This document shows positions 34,032 through 45,700 of a stretch of DNA of 64,000 nucleotides, one piece after another. The first letter of the stretch is position 1; each line of letters starts with the position of its first letter. Position numbers and translations under genes: made by a program. The notes under the pieces were generated by a model. The model was not told the origin of the DNA. It worked only from the letters and a program-made list of their open reading frames with translations, and did not search any database. The stretch lies in NCBI GenBank assembly GCA_028641055.1, contig CM054057.1:396536541-396600540 (forward strand), in the 5' to 3' direction. Source of the DNA: Alopecurus myosuroides. Lineage: Eukaryota; Streptophyta; Magnoliopsida; Poales; Poaceae.

Positions 34032-35516
34032 TGATTAATTTGTTAGTGACAAAATAACAATAGGTTGTGGTATTCTCTCACAACTCACTCAAAACCAAGC
34101 AAAGATGGCTTCACTTATTGTTCCAAGAGAGAAAAGGATCAACTTACCAACAAGGAGCAATGAATAATGTGCTTTAGTGTGAGAAGAGAATAATCCGAGC
34201 TATTAAGTATCACAATGCAAACAGGGTTTTTGGTGGGGGCTTGGTTGGGAATCCTAACAACACCAAAATAACAACTCCAATGCACTGCTTAATGTGATAA
34301 AAATGACTAAGGAAACACACTCACACTTGGAGACAATTGTGGCTTAGCAAATATATGGTAGAGATTTTGCAAGCACTAGAAAGACACTAGCAAATATTCA
34401 ATGAAACAAGCACAAGATTGCTCAATTTGTCCACAAAATTTCCAATATGAAATAGCTTCCACTAGTGATAAGTAGCACGACCTCTTTTGAAATATTCTTT
34501 CTTTCTATATTTTTTTGTACTTTTTCCTTTTTCTCTATTTTTTTGATTTTTTCAATAGCCTTTGAATCAACTAGGAGCAATAAGTAGATGGAAAACAAAA
34601 ATAGTGGACAGATTTGATCAAATGAGCAGCCTGCAGAGCAATTAAACAGCTAGTCTTATGGGTTTTGGTACCTAAAGTTTGCTGTAGAAAGGCAGTGGGC
34701 TAAGGCTTATCAAGGATCAGAACAAGAACCTAGAGATAACAAGGAGTAAAACAAAAGAAAAACTAAGAAAATTGGTGAAGAATTGAGCTCACGGCAGCAC
34801 TTTGCAGCTCACGGCAGAGAAAACAGCAGTTTTGCACCGTACGACAGCGATTTGGGCTGAAAAACGGCTCACGGCAGAGCTCTTCACAGCAGCGCGCGGG
34901 TGGGTGCGGACGTGGTTGCGGGTGGGCACAGGTGTGGTGTTCGGTGTGTTGCGGGTGGGTGCGGGTGTGGTGCGTATATGGCGAGGGGTGGAATCCGAGT
35001 GCGACTTGAACCACGGCAGCGGAGGCATCGTTTTGACGCGCTTTGCACCACACGGCAGCGAATCCGAGTTCGACTAGAAGGTGGACGCGGCAGCGATTTT
35101 AGCAATTTTTGTACGGCGGCAGCAACCGAGTGGAATCCGAGTATAACTAGGCACCCAAGAGTATATGGAATAGGTAATTTTCGAGCACCAACAAGATCAA
35201 CCCGAGAAAAAAATCAACTCACCAAAGGCAAGCTGTAGGTCTTGAATCTCGAGAGAACACACACGGCAAGAACTATATTTTTGTGGGAATTTTTCGGTAT
35301 AGATGAAAACAAAAATAACTAGAGGAACCCTAACCCTGAAAGATGAAAATCTAAAAACAGAAAAACGGAAACACAAATCAACAAAAAGCAGCAACTAGGT
35401 AGAAGCAATTTGGTGTTGATCTAGTCTCTGGCAAATTCTAAACCTAATATTTTTGGCTTTTTCTGGATAGGAATAAAAACAACTGAAAGTAAAGATAACT
35501 CTGCTCACCGAGTAAA
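34032..35516 (-). other. Element B leader and non-coding interior
   Basis: Contains repeated CTCACGGCAG words (34788-34880) and a GT-rich tract of GCGGGTGGGTGCGG type (34895-34975). Nothing coding is recognised; apparent frames are low-complexity. Confidence 0.5.
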
Positions 35517-35534
35517 CCTGAGAATCTGATACCA
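35517..35534 (-). other. Element B primer binding site
   Basis: TGGTATCAGATTCTCAGG on the - strand, three bases from the LTR; initiator-Met tRNA type. Confidence 0.9.
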
Positions 35535-35537
35535 AGA

Positions 35538-36461
35538 TGATAAGGGGTGGCCCGATCTTCTCGATGAACTCTCTCTCTTTTTGTGGTTTTCTGGATTTTG
35601 TGATAAATAGTGCTACACTGAGACCTCTCAGTTGGATGACCCGTGTTGCCAGATGCAACAACAACCAATCCCTTTGGATATTCTCAACTACACACTCTTG
35701 CACACATAATCAAAGATCAAAAGTGGTCCTGTATCCCCCTATTCCCAGATGGAATAACAAGATATCACGCAACTTTGCATGGTAAACTTCAAGTAGTATG
35801 CTTAGCAGCAATACACACTAGAGGCTAGGGTTTTGTTGGCTTTGGTTTAAACTTGTTCTCCCTCTTCCACACGCAGGTGGGGAGTATATATAGGTGGAGG
35901 GCTCCTTGCACAAGCACCTCTCCTACTAGGACTAGGACTCAACTAGGACTCCTAGTTGGACTAGGAGGACTCTACTAGGACTCCTACTTGGACTAGGAAG
36001 GGATACAAACCGACCCAACTTTAGGGGGTTCGGCCATTATGACATACATGCCATGCCTAAATTAATTAGGACTTCACTATGGCGCATTTAACCCTATGGA
36101 GGCGCCATCCCCTTGTTTTCATCCTTACAACAATTGTTTTCACCATTTGTAGGATTGTTTTCATCACTTGTACTTCTGATTTCACCATGGCTTGATTGTT
36201 TTCAACACTTGTAAGCTTGTTTTCCATCAGCCACATATTGTTTTCCAGCTCCTCTTGAAGTCATCGTCCATCCATGTTTGTGTTAACAATAACCCTGCTA
36301 ATAAATGATAACATAGCTTAGGTAGTATAACATTCTTATAACCACAAACAATATTTAATAATAGGAAAGAATTCACCTTAAAATAATCATCAGCGAGACT
36401 TAATATTTCTTTCCAACTCAAGCATGAATAAATCTCATGGACCTCTATTATGTCCCTATCA
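35538..36461 (-). repeat. Element B 5' LTR, 924 bp
   Basis: Plus-strand start TGATAAGGGGTGGCCC, end TGTCCCTATCA. Compared with the 3' LTR it has an extra block of CTAGGACTC-type repeats near 35953-35985 and a few bases near 36085. TATATATAGG lies near 35885. Confidence 0.9.
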
Positions 36462-37059
36462 GGGAAGGGCATCTTATATACTGGTGGCCACCAACTAATA
36501 GTACAGATTAGGTGACTACACACTGTGCCATAGCGCAGGCCTCCGCTTCTCCGTTGACAGTCGCCGAAAGTCTTCGCGGTCTGGTCGCTGACATATCCTG
36601 TCCCCCTTGTCAGAGACAGGACGTGGCCTCGCCCATACAGCGCACTGTACCAGCGTATGCATACGCATCATCATGCCTAGTAAGTTGAACCGCACGCCTG
36701 TACTCTCCCTGATTATACGGGACCACAACGGCTCCATTGACTTTCCTTCCGAGGAGAACAACATCATGCCTATCCGGACCCTCCAAGTGCTACTCGGATG
36801 ATCCAAACAGGCACTCATATCTTCACCTTGGCTTCTTGTTCTTCCTACCGAGATAGCTCCAACTCGGTAGCTAATCTACCCGGTATCTTTCGATCCGGCA
36901 CGTGCCTAACTCGGTACGACCCAACTCGGTAAACAGTACCTCAAACACCTTTTCTTACCAACCTTGCCCCTACTCAGGGGTAGCCCCCCGACAGGGCTTC
37001 ATGGATACTTTCTTACCAACCTTGCCCCTACTCGGGGGTAGCCCCCCGACAGGGCTTCA
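36462..37059 (-). repeat. Tat 5' LTR, 5' segment (right border approximate)
   Basis: Resumes the interrupted LTR. It carries many ACTCGGTA/ACCGAGT words also found in the Tat extra-gene introns. A 58-bp direct duplication (unit starts 36951 and 37009) ends each time in CCGACAGGGCTTCA. The LTR end is placed at the second CA (37059) because LTRs end so, but no target duplication was found to prove it. Confidence 0.5.
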
Positions 37060-37293
37060 TGCAAATACCCACGACCAGCCGTTTGGTCTCCTGGCCCCAT
37101 TGTCCACGTGGCGTGGGTCAAAGCTGGTCAGACGAGAAAAAGATCTGGAATGAATCACTTACGTAACATTTAGGACCGAGACGTGCATTTTCAAAGATTT
37201 GAGACCTAGTTCACACACCTCGAAAACTTTTGAGGACCCTCCATGCATTTATCTCATAATTTTTCGAGAGAATTCCTTATTTGACGCTTAGTT
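37060..37293. other. Unassigned stretch
   Basis: No gene, and no repeat boundary I can prove. It could be the remaining edge of the Tat LTR or pre-insertion host DNA. Confidence 0.4.
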
Positions 37294-39033
37294 AAAATCT
37301 TGTTCCTTATTTGGCCCTAAAATAAAAGTTCTTCCCTATTTAACACCTTAACTTCATTTTCTTCCTAACATGGCCCTATAGTGCATTCTAAACACAAATG
37401 GGGATATAAAAAGACTCTTTTGTCCCTGATGATTTTTTTTTACCAAAATTCATAATAGAAGTCGAAAATAAGCATAGTTAGATGGAAAATCCTAGGGAAA
37501 GACGCCACACTAGAGTCTCGTACGTGCGGCAGGTGTATACTCGCGAAAACGTCCGTCCACATCTCACTATGCCATGCGTGCCTATCCGTCACACTCTAGA
37601 CCGTGTATTTTTTTTGGCCTACATGGCTACTTATTTTCTGGCAAGGATTCTGCAGTAACGAGTACAGTGCTAGTACGTGCTACAACGAGCATGCATGTTG
37701 CATGTGCTATAGTGACCATGCACGCAATTCACGAAATAACGCGAGAAGAATATCTATCGATCTATTGCATATGGCTTTATCGAACGAACGGTTTCACCTA
37801 AAAGTAGCAATACTCCTCCTACGAGTCATAGGACGATGCATGAAGTGAAGCATTAGCTACACACCAAATTAAGTATGTTGTACGCGATCGTTCGTGCATA
37901 TGCGTGTCCAGAGACGTCGACCTTAAATGGCACACACGAGCGGCGATCGTGGCAAACAAAGATTTGTTGCCCATCACCTTTTTCCTAGTAGTATTGTATT
38001 CTACTAGTGGTAAGATATCTGTTGTCAGGGCGCGCTCATGCTCGTACGTGGAATTATTTGGTACAGATTTTCCTTTCCTCCAAAACAGTTCCCGTCACTG
38101 CCCAGAAACACCGCCACATCAGTGTTCGCCAAAACTTTCCGGGAGGTGTCCAACCATTATTTTAAGTCCATGCCTGGCCTGCCGAATTCACAGTATCTTC
38201 GTCCCTGGGTGAGCTCACGAGTCAGTTCCGCCGCGAGATCTTGTCGAAGAGTCAGTTCCGTCGTTGCTTCAGCTAGAAAGCCAGATCACTGCTCTCGGTG
38301 GTACTTCAGCCTATATACTATACATATGTGCATAGTGCTTCTGTAGTTTTTCTCCGTGCGAGTTTGATTGTGAACTCTGACCGGAGAAAATAGCCACCAC
38401 GAGTCAGCTGTTATTTGCCCACTGAAGCGCTAACTGAATCGATGTATTAAAGATGTGCAGTTTTCTGTCTGAAGCAAATTGGCAGGACTGCTGTTATCCG
38501 CCGCAAGTTGAGCAGATTGGAGTCCTATTGTCCATGGGAGACATAAGTAATAGGGCCGTGAAACCTGATTGTTTTCATTTGATTAAAATTATCCTAAAAG
38601 GAGGTTTCTTCTCCTTGCCTTGACATATATGACGCCAAAAGTTTTAGTCAAGATTTGGTATTCAAATCCGTCGTCAGCAGTTGTGACCTCACCGGAGGAG
38701 CATCTTTTTACATTTGATTGGTGGGGTTGTACCAACATTATATGAACGACGATAGATTTTTTTCTCCTCCGCTGCAATCACATGGACACGTTTCCTAGTC
38801 TTTAAAAATAATATTTGTATCATGTGGAACCAACATGGCATAGAATCCAACTTTACTTATTTTCAACTTCTATTATAAATTTTGGTACAAAAATTTATCG
38901 GGGGCAAAAGAGTCTTTTACATCTCCATTTGTGTTTAGAATGCACTATAGGACCATCGAAGAAAATAAAATTAATATGTCAAATAGGGAAGAATTTCCTT
39001 TTTTTTTAAGACCAAATAGGGAACAAGATTTCT
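37294..39033. mobile_element. 1.7 kb element with about 190-bp terminal inverted repeats (Mutator-like?)
   Basis: Left 37294-37484 and right 38847-39033 are inverted copies, sharing for example AATCTTGTTCC at the ends and CCTATAGTGCATTCTAAACA within. The 1.36 kb interior has no credible ORF. Long inverted repeats without a transposase suggest a non-autonomous Mutator-like element, but a 9-bp target duplication is not evident. It ends about 160 bases before the start codon of the host gene and so occupies its proximal promoter. Confidence 0.7.
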
Positions 39034-39194
39034 ACTGGACTCCGCGTGCGCGTGGGGATGGTTTTGCGTGCCGCGATCTCTCGGTAGCTATTTGAGCCAC
39101 CGGGGGAGATGCTTTCACTCCCGCAGTTCGCATCCATCCACCTCCGAGCTAGATCTCGCCGCCTACCACCAGTAAACCACCACCACCGCGCGCC

Positions 39195-39740
39195 ATGGGG
39201 TCAGCACATTCCTCCCACTCCTCCGTATCTACCGCCGTCGACGAAGACGACGACGATCCATCGACCGTCTCGGCCTCGGAGCCCTCGGCCCCGCCCCCTC
39301 CCGCGCAGGCGCCGGCTGCACCGTCGTCCGCCTCCAAGGTGCTGGAGCAGGAGCCAGAGATGCTCCCCTGCCACGCCGCGGACTCGCCGCTCTCGCCACA
39401 GCCATCTGCCGCGGGAACCCCGCGCCTCCTCGGCCCTAACATCAAGGTCTGGGACCCCTGCCACGTGCTCCTCCCCCTTCCGTCGCCGCACCAGAACCAG
39501 CCGCAGCAGGGGAGGGTGGAGGCGCCACTGGAGCTGGTGGTAGTTAGCCACGGGGAATGTGCGTCCGCGATGCGGCCCGACCTGGTAGGCGGGCGATGGC
39601 CGGCGGCGGCCCTCACGGCGCGCGGGGAGCGACAGGCGCGTGCACTGTCTGTGTTCCTGCGCTCCCGAGGCTCGCGGCTGGCCGCAGCGTGGACGTCGCC
39701 GCTCGACCGTGCCCGCGCCACTGCTGCTCTCGTCTGCCGG
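39195..39740 (+). CDS. Exon 1 of the histidine-phosphatase-like gene
   Basis: Start ATG in CGCGCGCCATGGGG, a good plant context. GC-rich with strong third-position GC bias typical of grass first exons. It ends at CGG before GTGAGC. Confidence 0.88.
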
Positions 39741-42700
39741 GTGAGCCCTTCTTGGCTTTCCTTCCACATTGCTACTCGTGCGTCGTGCTTGCTAAAACTA
39801 TCCTGACTTTGGCTTGTGCGATAAGAGACTTTTTTTAAGACAGATTACGTGCTGTCATTTTAGAGGTCATCGCATTCCAGATTGATATCTAATAACAGTC
39901 ACAGCCTCAAAGGTAACCCGGGATGCTTGTCTTACATTCGTGGGATAACCATGGCCGTCAGTTACCAAAGTCAGCCTTAAATCATTTTTTGCTTGATTGA
40001 TTCAGTTGCCAGCTCTTGATTGTGGAAGTTGTCCTGCAACCTGGAGGCGATAAGCTTCCCCACACAGATGTCATGTGCTGGAAATAGTACTATCCATGAC
40101 TGTAGCAAAGAAACGGATTAGTAAACAGCAGCCAGCAGAGTTTGGACGTTGGAGGAATTTTCCAAGAAAACATGTCTCTCATTCCTTTACCAACTGCCAT
40201 GAAATGGCTGCTAAACAGAAACCATGCATCAGATTTTATTCTTACCAGCAAGCATTACAATCCCAACATGAAAGAACTCAATTTTGATGGGATAAAATTC
40301 CCTAGATAATACATCTCTCATCGCACATGTCACTGAAAAAGATGGGTTATGCATTCCAACTGGCCACATAGTGTGCACGAGGAGATTGTATGAAGCATGT
40401 CTTAACCAGCTGCTCTGCTGATTGAAGTTTGTCACCGCGGGCTTGCAAGCAATTTTTTTTTACTACAATGGAGTCAAGGTCTGTCATTCTGATACCACTC
40501 GTACCTTGAGACCTCATGGCTCTAGAAAGAGATTTTGTCGAGTAGCAGACTTGCAGTCTCCTAACTAATATCACTGTCCTTTATAAACTCTACTATGTAT
40601 CTTCTAAAGTCAAGTTCTAGACACCATTGGTTCATAGTTCAGAGGTGGTAGAATCTCTTACCTTACACAAATTTGGGAAAATAAGTTTAGGATGATAATC
40701 GGTCTTAGAAACATCCACCCACAAAGCCGTTTTCTGGCCATTGCCAAAAAAAAAAAAAGAGAACCAAGCCAGAATTTTTTTGGCCATAATTGCGCATGTT
40801 GTGTACTTAAAAACGGGTAATCCTTGTGCCAATGACATTGCTTGTCCTTTGTTCGTTTGTTGTAAGATGTTCTGTAGACTTCCAACGGGTACTTGTAACT
40901 ATATAAAACAACCTTTCAAATTCGTGAGCTCAGGACAGGTCTTTGTAAGCTGTTTTTACATAGTATTTTTTTACGTTGAACGCTTCTTTATGGTTGCATA
41001 CCGAATCAGATATAAGATAGTATGATATCAGGGTTGTTTGTGCAATGTGTAGACCTCTAATGGGTACCTGCATACTTTATTAAATTAGCTGATGGAATCC
41101 AGACTACTAAATAACTCGGAATGAAGTATTTTAGTGCATATATATATTGACCCTTGTATATATGATAAAACATTATAATAAGTGAAAATGTCATATTAGG
41201 TTGATTGTGCAATGTGTAGACTTGCATACTTATTAAATTAGCTGAAGCAGTCCAGGATGCTAAATAAGCTCTGAGTGATGACTCTGTTTATATACTCGTG
41301 GGTGTATGCGTACTCCCACACAGTGGCGGAGCTTCAAATAAATAGCTGGGCGGGCCAACTAAAAGGGTCTACCTTTTTTTCATTGACTAAAAATTTTAAG
41401 GGGGGAACTGAGGGAAGAAAAATTATACTGTCGAATCGTGGACTAAGATTTTGGATACAGAAACAATAATTATATTTCCGAATGTACATGGTCGCTTTGC
41501 GTAAAAAGGAGGATACTCCCTCCGTCCACTTTTATAAGGCACACTAGTTACCATTTCAATATTGACCACATACATAGTAAAATGAGTGAATCTATGTATA
41601 AAATGAGTCTCGATTCACTCATTTTAGAACGTATGTGGGCAAAATTAAAATGACTTATAAAAATGAATGGAGGTAGTACATAACTTGACTGCATAGCTAG
41701 CTAGCTACCAACAGTCTTTTTTTTTTTACCTGGAGCTACTGAAAGTCTTTTTCATGGAGAAAAACCAATGAAGCAGTCAAACTGTCAAAGCAGGTCGCGT
41801 GCCCTTTGCCATTTTTTTGGGCTTTGTTGTAACTACCAGGAGCTCTCAGCGCTTGTTGCCTGGCCTGCAACGCTGCTGGCTCATTGTATGCTTATGCTAG
41901 TGATTGGGCCATCAATTCATATGTATAGACCCTTTTTCCATCAAAATCCTGGGCGGGCCATGGCCCCTATCAAGCTCCGCCACTGCTCCCACACTCAATA
42001 TACCACATAGACGAGTGTATTATACCTCTTTCGTTCTCAATATAGCTCACTGATTATTCTAATATATCCCAATTCGAAATAGCCTATGGTTCTTTTTAAT
42101 ATACTATTTTTACGTATAGAAAAAGAAGTATATAAGCAAATAATGTAAATTATATAGACTTGAATGGAATTTTTCATAGAACCCACTTTGGGGTATCTAG
42201 TACTCCCTCCGTCTCATATTAGTTGTCGCTAAAATGGATGTATCTAGACATATTTTAATGCTAGATATATCCGTTTTAACCACAACTAATACGGGACAGA
42301 GGGAGTATTTAGTAATGAAGTATATTAGAAATGATAATGAGGTATAATTGATTCAGTCATGTGGTATATTGAACGATGGAGTATATAACCATTTTCCTGT
42401 ATATATAATCCATCTATCCTACAAGGGACTAAATCATGTCGTATTCTACTACACTTTCTGAATTTCTCACGTCACGGCAATGAGCTCCCCCTACTAAACG
42501 TCCAGATAGACGTGCTTACCGAACCGCTTATCAGAATGACGCATATGATATATCGTTGGATAACTATGAAATTTACGCATTTTTTTGTCTTTGCGGGTTT
42601 TCTAAGTTATGTACGATTTTAAAACAATTTTAAATATACAAAACTTTGTTTTCGCTAACTTCTTGTACTATATTTTGGGCGTGATTTTCAAATCGCTTAT

Positions 42701-45700
42701 CGGATTGATACACATGATACGTTGTTGGAAAGGTGTTGATATTGAGCATTTTTTTCGCCTGTATTGGATTTCGAAATATATTATGATTTAAGAGCAGTTT
42801 TAAGTATACTTGATTCTGTTTTTGAACTTCTTGGTTTCGCCACAGTTTTTTGGACATTGCTTTCAAACTGCTTCTCGAAATGAAGCAAATGATATGGCTT
42901 AGAAAGATATTGACTAGGCGCAACTTTCTCATGTTAATCGTTTTCCCAAATTCTATACGGTTAAATATTAATTTCAAATATATGAAAAACAGAGACGACC
43001 GCCGGTGTCGGCACGCTTTATAAATTGGCATGCTACGGTGCTTGAGTTGGCTGTGGCGAAATGTTAGTAAAATCAGGCTCATGTTATTGCTTACTGTACT
43101 TGACTATGGAAGATTTCTGTGTGTAGGATTTCAAGCCCCGAGAAAATAGAGTAACTGAACTACCTCCGATATGCTAATGAACTTTTCGGTATGAATAATT
43201 GAACTCCAGGCGCAGGCGCAGTAATATTATATATTTTTATTTGCGCACTGCTTTGTCATAGTTTTCAAATTGTTTGTTGAAATAATGCAAATGGTATAGG
43301 TTGAAAAGCTACGAAAATACTGCATTTTTTTGTGCTGATCATTTTTTGAAATTATTTAAGGTTAAAGAGCAGTTTTATATATACCAAATTCTGTTATTCT
43401 CAAACTTTGGTTTTTGCACTGTTTTTTAGAGTGGACTTCAATGTTTTATATGTTGTATTTTCAAAATTCACCTAATGAACTTCTGTTTGCTAATCTTTTT
43501 TAAGTGAATTTCTTACTCCAAACAAAACGAAGAGGAGTAAACTTCCCATGTGGTCGGTACAAACAAGTGAAATTGTGAACTTCCTGAAAAAGTTTAAAAT
43601 GAATTTAATGAAAAAAATTAACCTCTCGACAATGGAAAATGAACGATGGACAAAGTGCACTTCGCGACCAAAAATGTGCCGAGAACTTTGATGACACACT
43701 TTTTTGTCGCATTTGTTTTCCTTTTCACTAAGTAAACGAGTAATTTTTTTCTTATGAGGTAACTTTCTACTTGGAAGAACTGAACCGTCGGAAGAAGTTT
43801 TGCGAACTTCTTAGAGCATCTACAGTCGCGCCCCCACGGCTGACGGCCCCTTCCCGTCTGGACGGGCCCCGAGCGCTGCCCACTCGCGCCCCCCATTGGG
43901 GCTTCCCGTCCGGACGCCCCTTGTTCCCGTCCGGCAAACCCAGCCCAACCCCGCCTCCTAGGGGCTCACATGGGGGCGCCGGACGAGTCGTTCCGCGCCG
44001 CGGGCCCTGTCCTGCCAGCGACACAAAGCGACCCGTTTGTGCCACGTCCGCCGTCTCCCTCGGCCTCGCAGCGCCGGCGCTCTCTTCCGTCGCGCCTCCA
44101 CCCCACCGGCGCATTTGGCCGCGCGTCCGCCCTCGGCCCTTCCCCCGCCGTGCCTCTGACCCACCGGCGCCGCCTCAGGCGCCACCTCTAGCGACCAGAG
44201 GTAACCTCCTCGCCCCCAAGGTGTTCGTCGATTTGCCCGGTTGGGCGCCGGCCGTTGTTTCTGTCATATTTTGAAGCCATTTTCATTTCTACTAATGGAC
44301 AACGACGATGAGATGATGGTGAAGTTTCTCTTAGAGGAATAAGCTGATATTGACGAGGAGGAAGATGAGAACTTGCTTGTTCTTGCTTGTTTGGCACAAC
44401 TCCTCGCCGATGATGAAGCCAATCGCGAACCAAAGTGAGGAGGATCCAAGTTTGGGAGGAGGAAGACGAAACCGAGGATGATAATGGAGGGCCACTGCAT
44501 GCTTTTCGCTGACTATTTTGCCGATGAGCCAACATTCGATGCAAAGGATTTTCGACGGAGATTTCCGATGAGCCGAAGGTTGTTCAACACATTGGTGCAG
44601 AGTGTGCGGGAGAACGCCCCCTGGTTCAAGATGAATAAAGACGCCTTGGGGATGGTAGTTTTCTCCTCAATTTAAAAGTGCACTGCTGCTATGAGAATGC
44701 TTGCATATGGTGCCCTGCAGATGGCCAGGACGACTATCTCCGCATGTCTGAGTCGTCGGCTATCAAAGCCATGCATAGGTTCTGCATTGCGATAGTGGAC
44801 GTGTTTGGCCCAAACTACTTGAGAGGACCAAATGAGGAGGAAACTGCTCGGATCCTGGCAACAAATGAAGCAAGAGGTTTTCCTGGTATGCTTGAAGCAT
44901 TGATTGCATGCACTGGAGCTGGAAGAACTGTCCATTTGGATGGCAAGGATTGTACAAAGGGGGCCATCATGGAGTTTGCAGCGTGGTACTTGAGGCAGTG
45001 GCATATCACGAGACTTGGATTTGGCATGCGTTCTTCGGCATGGCAGGATCTTACAATGACATAAACGTGTTGCAGCGTTCCCCTGTGTTCACGAAACTTG
45101 TTGAAGGCCATGCTCTGCCAGTGAACTATATTGTCGATGGCCACGAGTACAACAAGGGGTACTACCTAGCGGATGGTATCTATCCAAGATGGTCAACATT
45201 TGTGAAGACAATTTCCAATCCTCTAGGCAACAAGAAATCCTGGTTTGCCTCGGTACAAGAGAGCACAAAAAAGGATGTCGAGCGTGCATTTGGATTGCTC
45301 CAGCAGAGGTTTGCCATTGTGCGGTATCCTGCTCTCTCTTGGTTGGCCGAGCAGCTGGGAGAGATCATGAATGCTCGTGTGATCATGCACAACATGATCA
45401 TTGAGGATGAGCGTGAAAATACAGTGCATGATCATCTTCCGTATGAGTTCTAGGGTCCTCTCGCCAATGTGGATCATAATGTGCCAACGTATTGGACCGA
45501 GTACATCGCTATGCACATGCAGATTCGAGACGGGGCAACCCATGATCAGCTCCAAAATGATCTAGTGGAGCATTTGTAGGCTCGCAAAGGAATGGCGGCG
45601 GCATAGTGCACTTCGAATTTATTTTTAATTGTATGAATATTTTATTTTTATTTGTAGTCATTTGAACTATATATGTAATAATTTAAACCTATAACATAAG

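Larger units (their letters stand above)
31499..36461 (-). mobile_element. Element B: non-autonomous LTR retrotransposon
   Basis: LTRs at 31499-32389 and 35538-36461 flank 3.1 kb. The - strand primer site TGGTATCAGATTCTCAGG is three bases from the right LTR. A polypurine tract (GGAGAAAGGGAGGA on the - strand) precedes the left LTR. The flanks are GGGGA (31494-31498) and GGGAA (36462-36466), a target duplication with one mismatch. The interior holds a protease-like fragment and two ORFs without known domains, and no RT or integrase. It is inserted in the Tat 5' LTR. Confidence 0.88.
12567..37059 (-). mobile_element. Tat-lineage Gypsy retrotransposon with antisense extra gene, nested and truncated
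   Basis: On the - strand: part of the 5' LTR, primer site, gag, protease, RT, RNase H, a second RNase H and integrase. Downstream of pol an extra intron-containing gene lies on the opposite strand. The double RNase H and the antisense extra gene are established marks of the plant Tat lineage. The element is interrupted by element A (leader) and element B (5' LTR). Its left end is lost where the CACTA element sits, so no 3' LTR is seen. All coding parts carry stops or frameshifts. The right boundary near 37059 is the least certain. Confidence 0.8.

Noticed and set aside
37560..38350. Short frames inside the long-TIR element as a possible transposase
   Set aside because: All under about 105 codons, with no DDE or zinc-finger motif and no mutual continuity between frames.
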